A stretch of 64,000 bases of DNA, from assembly GCA_963691705.1 (NCBI GenBank), contig OY829541.1, forward strand, positions 55,041,931-55,105,930, written 5' to 3'. The stretch is from Viola odorata. Lineage: Eukaryota; Streptophyta; Magnoliopsida; Malpighiales; Violaceae. Position numbers and translations under genes: made by a program. Of this stretch, positions 32,922 to 45,469 are shown in pieces; the stretch's first letter is position 1, and every line of letters starts with the position of its first letter. The notes beneath the pieces were generated by a model. The model was given only the letters and a program-made list of their open reading frames with translations. It had not been told where the DNA came from and searched no databases.

Positions 32922-33536
32922 TTGATCGGGATAATTTCATTTAGAAGACTTTCTGTTTATTCATTTCTTTTGTCTTGTAATAATGCCCTATTGTGCGGCG
33001 ATACATTTGCTTTTTATTGCTTTTTGAACTTCGTTCCGCCCTTCCGTGTTGATTCAATGCTGCCTTTTAATTAAGGTCTTCTTGTGTTATCTCCTTTCTC
33101 GTGATATCATACTTGTTTTTTCCGAGAAGCGGTGCCCACTTTTCAGAGCATTTAATGCTTGTCCTTCTTTCATAAGAAAATTCGCAATTGTACAGACACA
33201 CGTGTCCATTTCTTCTGGCGCTACGAGCTAGCGTGCTTGACAACTTTGCCTAGATCGAGGCGTTGTAGCGCTTTTCTAGGATTGTACTCATTCCCTGAGT
33301 CTGTTCCTTGTGCCGCTTCCACGCAACGACTGTGGCATCCGTCGTTTCATTTAATTATTAGGGTTATAAAACCCAATATTTATTCTTTTCGTTTCTTTTA
33401 TCATCATTTTTTCCATATTTTCTTTCAGCCGTCTCATTTTCTCCCCACTATCCAGGGCTCTTCGAAGTGTTTTTCTCTGAAGGTATTTTATTTCTCCTCC
33501 ATCGTCTTCTTCATCTTTTAGCTTTTTAATTCTGCC

Positions 33537-34497
33537 ATGGCTAAGACTCGCCGCTCTGAGTCGAAATCCGCCGATGAAAAAAGGATGGATATTACGGCCA
33601 GTGTTATCACTTCTGAGGCCGCTCTTCGTGAGCATTTGGCCACTCATAATGCTATCATCCCTGATGATTATAAGGCCAGTGTTGCCCCCGAGTCCCTACG
33701 TTTGAACAGCGTTTTGACGGGCACTCGTAGGGTCATGTATGGGCAGATGTTTCGTTATGGTTTTCGCCTTCCCATTGACCCTTTTGTCCAGGAATTGCTT
33801 GTTGCCGGCGATCTGTCTCCGGCCCAATTGTCCCCAAATGCATATTGTTGTGTTTATGCTTTTTTGGAACTCTGTAAATACAAAAAGATTACTTCCCCTT
33901 CCCTTCTGCTGCTTAAATCTGTTTTTAAGCTGATGAAATGCCGGGGAGTGGTAACGATATCGCCCCGCTTCGACGATGATTCTCTCAAGTCCTTTACTTG
34001 GAAACTCCTCCATATCGAGTCTTCCATTGATGGCTGGAAAAAGGAATTTTTTGTGGTAGATATTCCTGAAGATCTTTGTTCCTGGTGGCGATCTGGGTTT
34101 AACCAAAACGTGGATGACACCGCTTGGAGCCAGCCAGAGACCCTTCCGCAGCGTGAATAAGGCTGGTTAAACAAATTACTCGAACTGGAAATCAGCGTTC
34201 ACATTCGCCAAGTGGCTTGTCGAATGGACATTCGTGGTTGTGTTAAATGTGAGTGTTGCGTTACTCCCTTCTTTGCTGTTACTGCTACTAAGGCTGACGT
34301 TATTTTGTGCTTTCGCAGCGACGGATCCCAACTATAAACCCGAGAGCGTAAGGAGACGTTTGAGGAGGGCCCAAGAGAGAGAGGAAAGAGAGAGAGACGC
34401 CTCCACGGAAGCAACTGATAATCCCACCAAACTTTCGGCCGCTTCCGCGAGCGTTGCCCAAGTGTCCTCTTCGGCCGACATTCCTTCGGAGCCTTGA
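33537..34497 (+). pseudogene. Tat antisense gene D, copy 1, nonsense-mutated and truncated
   Basis: It starts MAKTRRSESKSADEK as in Tat-2 and keeps the same domain (MFRYGFRLPIDPF, QLSPNAYCCVYAFLELC, ITSPSLLLLKSVF, TISPRFDDDS, WWRSGFNQ). A TAA at 34158-34160 replaces a Gln codon that is CAA in Tat-2. Exon 1 would end at 34248 (AAAT|GTGAGT) and exon 2 start at 34319 after CGCAG. Exon 2 breaks off at about 34497, where the Athila-like LTR region begins. GTTATAAAAC at 33363 is the likely TATA box, 174 bases before the ATG. Confidence 0.75.
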
Positions 34498-34510
34498 AAA
34501 TTCCGATCAT

Positions 34511-36069
34511 TGCTACTCTGTAGCTTCTCCGCTTGGCCAAGAAACGCAAAAATGATAGACATGTGTCCATCTGAGGTCCTACTTATTGCAGTCATGTTTG
34601 ATGCTTGATTGCGTGTCGGGGGGCATCAAATTTAGTTGTAAAAAGATATAGAAAATGGGGTAGGAATACAACTTATCACTCGTCCACAAGGGACTCGTAG
34701 ATTGCGATAAGAGGTTCGTCCACAGAGATCTTGGTGGTGTATTGCAGTCTTGACTCGACTTCCTCGTCACTAGAGTTGAGGGTTTTTGTTCCTGCAATTA
34801 AGATAAACAAAGCGTAAAAGAGGACAAGCAAAAATAAAATAAAGGAAACAATCTTAGGCAGAAGTGAATCTTAGCTAAGATTGCTGGCTGATATTGGTTG
34901 GAACTTTCGTGAGGTAAATTCCTGGCAAGGGCGAATTCGTGAGCACTTTACTTGTTTAATCGATCATTGACTTTAGATTTTCTCCTTCCCCTTTGTAACT
35001 CTGCTATAGATTGGGAGGAACCCCATTCCAATTCTACTTTCCTCATATTCAAATCACTTGGAGGGTACCCCCTTTCCTAGTGATCCTGGCCAGTGGACAC
35101 CTTGCTGGCTAAACGGTTTATCCAATTGGCTGCTGGCTTGAGGCACATGCGTTTTCTCAATGACGTAGGGAAAGACAGAGTCTAGGCCAAGCTACTCCCA
35201 ACTCGGAGCCCTAGGTTGTCAATCTGGTTAGGCCTATATCGATTCAAGTTCACTAACCCCCGCGAGGTTAGCTACCTACTTCGTCACTTCGGTTTCGCTC
35301 GTCCCCTTAGTGATTTGCTGCAAATTCGTCATCTTGCCTAAGATCGATCAAGTCTTAGCCTAGACGGGAACCGGTTTGTTAAAACAGAACTTGAATTGAA
35401 TACAAACGAGAGGATAATTAAGAATGATTCAGTCTCACGAATCACAAGTATGCTCACTCAACCCTTACCAAGAATTAGGTGTTTAGCTACTAGACATAAT
35501 AATTAAGAACATAAAAGAATAATTGAAGAACATGAGTTAAATTAAATGCGATATTCCAGAAGGAATTATCACAGCCGAATGTTTTTCAAAAGCAGAAGAG
35601 AAGAAGATGGAAGATCTCGTAATTGACAGCCTTCCTTAACCTTTAACAAGGTTAGAGTCCCCACCAATCACGTTCCTTTCCAAACTCATCACTTCAAATT
35701 AACTAAAAGATATGGATAAAAATCCCATTTGTTTAAATCCCTAAGCAAAATAAATAACAAGATAATGACTAATTGTTTTTGTTCAAATAAAAATACATCC
35801 GAGATTTCTTCAAACGGATGCAACAGCCAGCTGGCTCTCTGATCTGATTCCGCTTCCCAGTAGTCCATGCTCAGCACGCCTCTATCTTGCAATCTTAGCT
35901 GAGACATGCGGCTAAGATTGCCATTCTGTCGCTTAAGCACCCGTTTCTTCCAAAACCAGTCTTTCCTAAGATTCCTCCAAAAGAAACCAAATTGACGTAA
36001 AAAGGATTGTTTCTGCCACAAATAAGGAGTTTTGAAGTGGTAAAAACACATGGAATAAAGTGCCAATCA
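34511..36069 (-). mobile_element. Athila-like LTR, copy 2
   Basis: Direct repeat of 23690-25222, about 1.56 kb, with TGATTGGCAC at its minus-strand start and GAGTAGCA at its end. The inner neighbour should be an Athila primer site, leader and gag-pol, but is instead the broken end of Tat-1 gene D. The 14 bases to its left (ATTCCGATCAT) nearly match those left of copy 1 (ATTCAGATCAT), so the true LTR border may lie a few bases further out. Confidence 0.72.
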
Positions 36070-37500
36070 ATGCTACAACAACATTTACGCCCTACATGGC
36101 TTCTGACTGCAAATCAAAAATTTAGCCCTGGTCAAATCTTTCACCACAATCAAGATCTCTCCGTATGCTATGCACAATGACCCTACGATGAGAAGTTGGA
36201 GATTCTCTCTGAAGAGAAACGACGAGTTAGATTCAACGATAACAACCTGAATCTCCAGCTGACTGAGGATTCTCGTCCATCACCCAGAATGATGATCAAG
36301 TCGTACTTCTTGAACAAATCATCGGGAAGTGGTCATCCCCAGCATAGAAGATGTCTCCTCATCAAAGAGCAGTCATGGAGCGAATCTGGAAAGATTTTAA
36401 GATAGCTCTACAGTCGCCACAATGAGCTGGTCTCTTTGCATAACATCTTGCAGTTGCAAACAACTAGTCTCAAGGTTCATTCTGAACCAACCTTCCTTAG
36501 CAATCCGACCAAGTCCAGAAATGATTCAGTCATCCCCAAGATAAAATCTGTAGGGAGATCGTTCATGGAACCGTTAGAAATATCTGAGGCGATATCATCC
36601 AATTTGAGTACGAATGATGTTGGATCAGAATCATACAGCCAATTCCCCGCTGGTGAACCTGTTAGATCGTTAGCTGCCGCTTGCCACACACATCCAGAGA
36701 AGTTCACTTTCCTCTCTGCCTCTTTAAATTTTTGTACAATCATCCTACATTCATTCCCATATTGGGGGCAACATTTTAAATTGTTCATAAATTTTTGTGA
36801 GTGGTCACACCCTTACGTTTTGCTGATGAAAATTGTTAAGATTTTTTAATTATAAATAAAATTCTTTGAATAAAATTCACACTACCCTCGAATTTTTCAA
36901 ACCTTCCATAGATTGAGCATGTTCAACGTGTTACTGCATCATGGATAACTTGTGCATCCATTTGAAATTATATGACATGCATGATCTCGCCTGCTAGCTC
37001 TTATATCCGCAACATGTTTAGATGTAAGCAGTCACAAACACATCTCTGTGAGCATTTTGGGCCTTCACGCCATACTTCTTTCATGAGTGCAAATGCCTGA
37101 CTAAGTGCTAGTTAGATTTGCATAATATCCAGGGTACATGCACTTTCAGACATGGGATAGTTGTAAGATGACAGGGGACTCGGCTATTTGCTTCCACCTT
37201 TCTTTGGTCAATTTATTTTTTTATCTTCAAACACTTGCCTTTGCTCTTTATTCAATTCATTTATTTTCTAAGCCGCTTGTAAAATCTCTTACTTCCACTT
37301 GACCTCCATAAATAATGAGCAGTGCCCAACTGAGGTTGTTGACCGAAAGTAAGGTGCACATCGAACTTGGCGTGCATAAGAGGAAAGGGAAGTCCCCGAG
37401 GATTGCTGATGATCCACATCGGAAAGAGATTGAATAAATCAAGACTTCTAGGCCCTGCCAAATACAAGACAAATTTGTACTTGCTTTGCTCGAAAAAAAC
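36070..37500. other. Unassigned retrotransposon-like sequence before the assembly gap
   Basis: Short broken ORFs at 36196-36405 and 36436-36849 show no known domain. It may be the continuation of the long-LTR element interrupted at 23689, because both contain similar HSEPxF-type short peptides and leader-like text, but I cannot prove that. No intact gene is seen. Confidence 0.3.
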
Positions 37501-37700
37501 NNNNNNNNNNNNNNNNNNNNNNNNNNNNNNNNNNNNNNNNNNNNNNNNNNNNNNNNNNNNNNNNNNNNNNNNNNNNNNNNNNNNNNNNNNNNNNNNNNNN
37601 NNNNNNNNNNNNNNNNNNNNNNNNNNNNNNNNNNNNNNNNNNNNNNNNNNNNNNNNNNNNNNNNNNNNNNNNNNNNNNNNNNNNNNNNNNNNNNNNNNNN
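37501..37700. other. Assembly gap (200 N)
   Basis: Exactly 200 N bases, a standard scaffold-gap size, next to a long GA microsatellite. The true distance and the linkage of the two sides are unknown. Confidence 0.98.
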
Positions 37701-39061
<1,361 letters not shown>

Positions 39062-39076
<15 letters not shown>

Positions 39077-39235
39077 CCGTTTGTCACCAAAACGGCTCTT
39101 GTCCGATTCGTTCAAAACGGCTCTTGTCCGTTTCGCTTAAATCGGCACTTGACCGTTTCACTCAGCCATTGCCGTTTCACTCATCTGTCTCGCGTGCCGA
39201 TTGCTCAAAACGGCTCCTGCCCGTTTCGCGTGTCC
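39062..39235 (+). repeat. AACGGCTCTTGTCCGTTTCG short repeats at the end of the chromovirus ORF
   Basis: About six variants of a ~29 bp unit with AACGGC(T/A)CTTG(T/A)CCGTTTCG cover the last codons of the integrase ORF and the following 150 bases, before the chromovirus LTR. Confidence 0.75.
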
Positions 39236-39321
39236 AGAAGCGTGCGTTGACTGAAGTTCAAGTTGTTGACTTTAATTATTTTAGTTTAATTAGTTAATTA
39301 GACAATTTTAATTAGTTAAGT

Positions 39322-39858
39322 TGATAAGATTCGAGATCTCTTCTGGTCGGAAACGGCTGCTGCAGCTAGTCGGAGGGGAAGCGATCGGCGTCGGAGATAC
39401 TTGCAAAGCGCCGGAGGGGGACTCCAGCGTAGACACTCCGATGCTTAAGTTAGTTCGAGTTTTTAGAATGGTAGAGGTTCTCCAAGATGATCTCGATCTT
39501 ACCTTCTGTTTGGAAAGATGGGGGAATTTATAGGCCGAAGTTGGCGATACCTGACAGCGATAAGGGTGCAGCGATAAGCATCGTCCGAAGTTATCGCCTC
39601 CAGCGATAATGGGTGAGCCATCGCGGGCTATAATCACATAAGGCCTATCAGGAGCGACATCCTCTTCGTTCCCCTAGGATGGGATGACGCCGTGCACGTA
39701 AAGATGCATGAGATCCCCCCCCCGCTGAAGTCGACCATCCTAGGAAACTTCCGCCGGCCCGGGCGATAGGTTGGCTTTTCAGGGAAGCGTATAGAAACTC
39801 GTCAAGGATAGATGTCGTGGCTACAATATTGCCGTCAGGAGCATTACAATTGTTATCA
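39322..39858 (-). repeat. 3' LTR of Tat-2 (537 bp)
   Basis: Starts TGATAAGATTC and ends ATTGTTATCA in plus-strand reading. It is the downstream LTR for the minus-strand polyprotein. On that strand it is preceded by GTTTTCAGTTGGGCTTA, which occupies the position of the polypurine tract. Confidence 0.93.
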
Positions 39859-40431
39859 TAAGCCCAACTGAAAACTAGCCCGAGTGTTCACCAAGGGCTA
39901 TCCATGTCTGATATCTTTAGATAGAGTTTTGCTCTGTCATGAGGCGATATTTCCACAGAGGGCTTGGGCTTTCTTTATCGTCCAAAGGCTGATCAATCCT
40001 ACTGCGGAACGAGGGCTTAGATCCACAACTTTCCACTAATCCGGTCAAGTTTGTCCTTGTTTCTTATCAAAAAGACCCGTCTTCTCGGGACATTAAGAAT
40101 TCTACTAGAAGGCCGCTGGGGCGCTCGTGATTCTGAAGGCATCACTTTTATTCAGCGATACGGGCCCATTTGGCCTTTCAATAGGACTTATGAAGTCTCA
40201 GCTTCGTTCGAGTCATAGAAGGACCGTCGATAGGTCGCTTGCGATATCGTCGCGTATATTCAACCAGGCCGCACCATGGGCTGGCATATATTTTGGGTCT
40301 ATCGTCCTTCCAAGTGTTCTGCAAAGGCACAGAGGAGATAGAAACTTATATAGAAGTTAGCAAACTTTATACTTACAGAGGTTCGAGGTCATACGTGCCC
40401 AATTTTTCTTTTACGCTCGAGAAAACGACAG

Positions 40432-40610
40432 TATCAGCGTGGCTTTATACCATCAGCTACCTTATGGTTATCGCGGCTTCATACCACCAGACGCCTATGA
40501 TGTCATCGCGGTTTTACGCATCCAGGGCCACCGGCGACATCAACGCGGCCTTACACTGTGGATACCGGTAACCTTATGGTTTTAGCGTTAGGGCTACCAG
40601 TGATATCGTG
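40432..40610 (+). repeat. Short tandem repeats upstream of gene A (Tat-2)
   Basis: Imperfect units of about 36-40 bp with GCG(G/T)GGCTTTATACC-like cores match the array at 28545-28720 in Tat-1. Confidence 0.68.
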
Positions 40611-40772
40611 CCTCTCAACGTTTTTCAGATTCTGCCTCGTACTCCTTCCGGTATCTGTATCGTGAACATCACCCGTCCCTTTCGTTTACGCTTATCAATC
40701 CTCGAGGTTATCGGGGCGGCTCGTCTTTTGAGGACCTCAATCTCTTTTCCCAAGGCCTCCCTTCACTGGAGC

Positions 40773-40781
40773 CTATAAATC
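40773..40781 (+). promoter_or_regulatory. TATA box of antisense gene A (Tat-2)
   Basis: CTATAAATC, 57 bases before the ATG at 40830, as in Tat-1. The other genes have similar signals: CTATTTAATG at 41600 (B), CTTTATAAG at 42412 (C) and GTTATAAACC at 45298 (D), at nearly the same distances from the ATG as in Tat-1. Confidence 0.65.
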
Positions 40782-40829
40782 GGAGAGCTTTCTCCACCCA
40801 CGTTCTCCTCATCTTTATCAGCTAGCATC

Positions 40830-41207
40830 ATGGATAATTTGACTAAGAATTTTCTTCTCTCCAAGGGTCACTCACTCAGGAACCTCAATGACGGCGACGT
40901 CGGTTTCCTGGAGAACATGCTGGTCAAGACTTCTGAGGATATTCTGGAGCTGCAAGGGATGCTGACTCCGCTTTATTCCCGGCTAGGGGCCATTTCCCTG
41001 GAGGACTTCAGTCCTTTGGAGAGCGTATCAAAGCTGTCCGCCTCCATCGCTCGGATTCAGGTGGTGATTGCCATGCTGCAGCAGCGTAAGGACATGTTGG
41101 GGTGCTGCCTGAAGGGGATGAGAGCTACTTCCCATGATCTTATCCTGGTCATGGATTCCTTGAGGGACCTTCCTGAGGTGCCCGAGGATGCTGGCTCTGA
41201 CGCCTGA
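40830..41207 (+). CDS. Tat antisense gene A, copy 2 (125 aa helical protein)
   Basis: Intact. The same length and ends as the Tat-1 copy, with replacements at residues 3, 17, 49, 54 and 105 only. Third-position changes dominate the nucleotide differences. It is followed by AATAAATAAA at 41281, a plausible 3'-end signal. It is read in the opposite direction to gag-pol and lies nearest to the 3' LTR. No known domain; coiled-coil-like helices around residues 27-50 and 65-90. Confidence 0.78.
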   Translation: MDNLTKNFLLSKGHSLRNLNDGDVGFLENMLVKTSEDILELQGMLTPLYSRLGAISLEDFSPLESVSKLSASIARIQVVIAMLQQRKDMLGCCLKGMRATSHDLILVMDSLRDLPEVPEDAGSDA

Positions 41208-41683
41208 TAGTGATGGCTCCCTTTGGGCCTTTTCTCTTTTCCCCTTATCTTGTCAATGTATCTTCCGGTCACTAGGCCGTAATAAATAAAGTATTTTCCT
41301 CATTCCCTCTCGCAACTGTTCTTCTTCTTTACTGCGCTCTTTGTCATTTTCCAAGAGGATATTCTTAGCCCAACTGAAAACAGTCTTGCTATTGGGCGGT
41401 TTTTCTGCCGATCGTTCCGCCTTAACTCCGCGCCGTCCTCATTATAACAACTGATTGACCGAGATTATAATTATTCTTGAATTGCGCGAGATTTCAACAG
41501 GCGTGACTGCAAATCCATATTTGCATTCCAGACTGTATATGTGCCAATCTTCAAGAGTCGGGTTGGAGGATCGAAGAGTCTCTTTTCTTCTTTTCCCGGC
41601 TATTTAATGAGGCTTTCCCTCCTTCATTCTTATCCATTTCTTTCTCCTTCATTTTTCTTCGTTATATGTCCTCTGCAAGTCTC

Positions 41684-42142
41684 ATGGCTGATTCTTATTT
41701 GCTAGGTACGGCTTCGGGGAATTCACCGCCAACTCCTTCGACCACCCCTGACACAGATAATCCTCCCCCCTCGCCTCCTTGGAGGCCGGTTGTCCGCCGG
41801 CGATGTCGCAAGAGGCGGAGGAAGGAAGTTGAACGACGAAGGAAGGAGGCTGCCCAGGCCTCTAAGTCATTTTCCGACTCTCTGGCTTCTCTGGCTAGGG
41901 AGGAGAAAAAACCGTCTCCCCCTCCGCAGGAATCACCTCTGCGGGCTCCCTCTGCTTGCTCGGCCGCCGGGGCAGTATCGCCAGGCGTTAAGGAGGAGTT
42001 ACCCAAGTTGACTTCTGTCGCTGGAAAGGAGGTCGGTGAGTCTTCTCCCCCTGTTATTGTGGATTCACCGTTCTGGGGTGGCGATGACGAAGAGGACGTA
42101 GTCTATTGCTACGGCGTTACTTGGTCCGACTGTGATGAGTAG
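41684..42142 (+). CDS. Tat antisense gene B, copy 2 (152 aa, basic then acidic)
   Basis: I start at the MADS codon shared with Tat-1; an ATG six codons earlier (41666) is also possible. The basic stretch is longer than in Tat-1: VRRRCRKRRRKEVERRRKEAA, apparently by duplication of a 15-base AGG/AAG-rich unit. The acidic end DDEEDVVYCYGVTWSDCDE is conserved. The middle (Pro/Ser-rich) diverges freely. Intact ORF with its own TATA-like box at 41600. Confidence 0.68.
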   Translation: MADSYLLGTASGNSPPTPSTTPDTDNPPPSPPWRPVVRRRCRKRRRKEVERRRKEAAQASKSFSDSLASLAREEKKPSPPPQESPLRAPSACSAAGAVSPGVKEELPKLTSVAGKEVGESSPPVIVDSPFWGGDDEEDVVYCYGVTWSDCDE

Positions 42143-42609
42143 GGCCTTAATCCTTCTTTTTGTAGATGCCGTATGGCCTTTCTCATAATAATGAATGATG
42201 GTTTTACTTCCTTTTCGCTTTTCATCGCTTACTTATTGTTTCTTTCTGAGCGTTCCGGGTTAACGCGGATGCGTCCCTTTCGCTACGGGTAACTGCCTTC
42301 AACTTCTAATCGGTAACTGTCTTCTTTCAGAAGACACAAACGACTATCCACGTGTCTTTTTCTGTTCTGTACGTGTTTCATTTTTACAGGCTGTTTCTTC
42401 TTCAGGCTTTCCTTTATAAGGAAATCATCTCTCTCTTTTACTGCTTCTGCGAATATTTTGAGTTTTTGCACATTTTCTCTCTCTTCTGCACTTCTTTTCT
42501 TCGAGAGGTTTTTCCGCGACTGCTCACTGGTGCCGGCGACCGGCTTACTGGCTTTTTGCTCCAGGTATTTACTCCTTCTACCGCCGTAGATTTACTTTTA
42601 CTGTCCCTT

Positions 42610-44852
42610 ATGTCTTCAACTGCTGAAAACCCCATAGATCCCGAAGCTAGGCGAGCTCGCAGCATATTCAATTGTAATGAGGTTTTGAGGGTTGAATTAG
42701 AGGAGAGTGGTATTACTTTTCCCACGGGCTATCGCCCTTTTGTCTCTTTGAAGGACACTCGGCTGCCTGACGCCATGTGGGGAACATTCCGGTTAGTTTA
42801 TTTCAAGATGTTTACTTACGGATTCCGTTTCCCACTCCATACTTCTCTGTTGAAACTGCTAGATCATTACGACCTTAATCCCGTCCAGATTACTCCACCC
42901 TCTTGGTGTGGTATTTACGCTTTCCTTCGTTCGTGCGAGATGAAGCGTATATTTGCTCCATCGCTTTATCTATTCCGCACATTCTTTGTCTTGAGTTGTC
43001 GCGACTGCCTGGTAGATATTACCCCCAGATGGGATGATGTCGTTGTGCAACTGTTCTGGCGGAACTTTCAAGGTTTTGAGGAACACGTAGATGACTGGAA
43101 GTCTGGCTTTTTCACCCTCCGTTTGCCGTCACGGCTCTAGCGCGGGGGTTTCAATCGAAAAATCAATAGTGGCGTTTGGAAAAGACCGGAAGCGCTGTCA
43201 AGCCAGGATGTTTCCAACGTTAGCGCCTTGTTAGAAATAGAAGGGTCTTTCCGCATCCGGGAGTTTGCTCGGTTCAGGCCCTTGTCAGAGTGCGTTGTGG
43301 GTGAGTTTCCTTTTTCTTCTTTATCGCTTCACTCTTCTTAATTTGCTAATATGTTTTGTTGGCAGGTAACGCTGAGAGTAGTTCTTCTGGGGAAGGTGAC
43401 GCCCCTTTGAACGTAACACCTCTCCAGTCGCTGCCTCCTTCTCCTCCGCCTAAAAACTCCTGCCGCCCGCCCATTCCGCCTAGAAGGGGAAGGACTAAAA
43501 CCGTCACAACTCGCAAAGCCTCCACTCGACCTTCTTGTTTCCTTGAAAATTGGCTTCCTTCCCGTGGCAAGAGGGTAGCTCAAGGCGATCCTGTGTTTGA
43601 GAAAATCGACAGCGATAGCGAGAGCATGGACACTGGTCCTGAATTACGTCACGCTACTATTGCCCAAAGGATGAAACTTAGGTCGAGGAGGAATGATGAC
43701 ACGGCGGAATCGGCTGAGGACGATAGCGAAGAAATTGCAGAAGAGACGGAGCGTCTCGTAAAGAAGGTTCGCACAGAGAAAACTAAACCCCTGGTTCCCC
43801 CTTTGAAGGGAGTTAACGCGGCCCCCTCCGAGAATATTAACGCTTCTCATGCCGCGAGTACTTCGCAAGTGGTGAAAAATATCAAAGCTATCAGGGTCCC
43901 TTCCGCCGTTTCTATCGAAAACAATGAGACCTCGGTAGCCGCGACCTTTCCTTTGTCGTCGGGCCATCCTGCTTCCCCGATAGGTTCTTTTATTCCAGAG
44001 ACAACCCCACCAGTTTCGAGTTTAGGCGTTCCTCCTGAATTTCTCCCTCGGAAGCCTCCTCTTTTGTTTCTGTCTTCAATTTCGGGCGTTGGTGATTGCG
44101 CAAAAAATTGTTCCCCTCCTTACATCGCCAACCTTTCTCCTCAGAGGTCCCAGGGCCCTACTGGATATCAGCTGGATTTGTCCTCTTTCGGCACTGACGG
44201 GCTTCGTGCCTTAGGAATATCGGATCCGTTATCGCGAGAAGAGCCCGTGGGTCCCATAGTGGGACAGATGTTTACTTCTTCCAAGGATAGGGAAGAGTTT
44301 TTACAGCATGCTCCCGAGACACGACAGTCACACCTTATGAACGACATGCTGGCCAGCTTTCGGAAATTTCATTACTTTCTTGAAGGCCAGCGTAACAAAA
44401 CTCGATCCTGTTCGGATTTGCAGGAACAATTAGACGCGGCTTTGGCGAAGGCGAAGGAGCTATCGCAGTTGCAAGAACGAACTCGGGCGGAGTTGGAGGA
44501 TTGTCGCGCTGACCTTTCTCGGGAGAAGTCGAAGGGGAAGGCGAGAGCAGAGCTAATGGAGGCGGAACTGGTGGTGGCTGATAAAAAGAATGCCTTCCTC
44601 CGCGAAGAGTTGTCATCTCGCGATGCCGATTTGGCCAAAGTTCCTTCGAAGATGGCCTGGTGGAAGAATAAGACCATCGAGGTTTGTATCGCAGGGTTTA
44701 AGGATCTCCATGTCCGAGGCGCTGTCGATTCATTCATGCTAGCCGATTACGCCTCTCAAAAAATTAAAGATCTTAGTGAAGGCGAAAGGAGTTTTCCTTC
44801 TTCTGGGGAAAAGCAAGGGAATGATGACGGCGAGGCATGCGATGACTCTTAA
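42610..44852 (+). pseudogene. Tat antisense gene C, copy 2, one nonsense codon
   Basis: Exons 42610-43300 and 43366-44852, with the same phase 1 intron as in Tat-1 (GTGAGT...GGCAG). A TAG at 43138-43140 stands where Tat-1 has TGG (the Trp of RYWRGGFN); otherwise the frame is open to a length of 725 residues. Over the first 110 residues of the domain I count about 12 replacements and roughly three times as many silent changes against Tat-1. The coiled coil (LSQLQERTRAELEDCRADLS...) and the block GTDGLRALGISDP are kept. CTTTATAAG at 42412 lies 198 bases before the ATG. Confidence 0.8.
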
Positions 44853-45469
44853 TTGATCCATTGAAGAACATTGCTATTTATTTTCTATGTCTTGTAATAA
44901 CGTCCTGTCGCGAGGCGATATCGGTACTTTGCTCTTTGGGCGATATCTTGTTTTATTTCGCTCTCTTGCTGTCTTTGAGAACTGTTCTTTTATTCAACGC
45001 CGATTTGCATTATTTCCTTTCTTGTGATATCGCTTTTGCTTTTTATCAAAAGTCGCATCTACTTTTCAGAGCATTTAATGCTCGCGACCCTTCCGTCGAT
45101 GAGCGGGAAAAGTCATGATGGTGCCGACACACGTGTTCGTTTCTTCTGCCGCTTCACCTTAGCGTGTTTAGAAATTTTAACCAGATCGAAGCGTTTGTCG
45201 CGCTTCTTCTAGAGTCGTATTCATTGCTTGAGTCTTATCCCTCATGCCGCTTCGACACAACGACTGCAGCATCTGTCGTTTCCTTTTAATTACTAGGGTT
45301 ATAAACCCTCTTTATTTCTTCCCTTTTCTTTTTCACTCCACTTTTTCATATTATCTCTCAGCCGTCTTGTCCTTCTCACCTCCATTCAAGGCTTTCGAAG
45401 TTCTTTCCTTCCAAAGGTACTTCCCTTCCTTTCCCTCGTCTTCTTCATTTCTATTTCCTTAGTCCTGCC

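Larger units (their letters stand above)
27454..34497 (-). mobile_element. Tat-1: truncated Tat-type Ty3 element (LTR plus antisense cassette)
   Basis: It consists of one LTR (27454-27994) and the four-gene cassette, in the same order and orientation as in Tat-2 (39322-56448). It breaks off inside gene D at about 34497, where Athila-like LTR sequence begins. All of gag-pol is missing. Strand is given by analogy with Tat-2, whose polyprotein runs on the minus strand. It sits between the two Athila-like LTRs. Confidence 0.82.

Noticed and set aside
13928..37500. One giant element using the long LTRs at 14280 and 18600 as a pair
   Set aside because: Copia coding sequence lies on both sides of the first LTR, and that LTR has no primer site, so it is a separate solo LTR.
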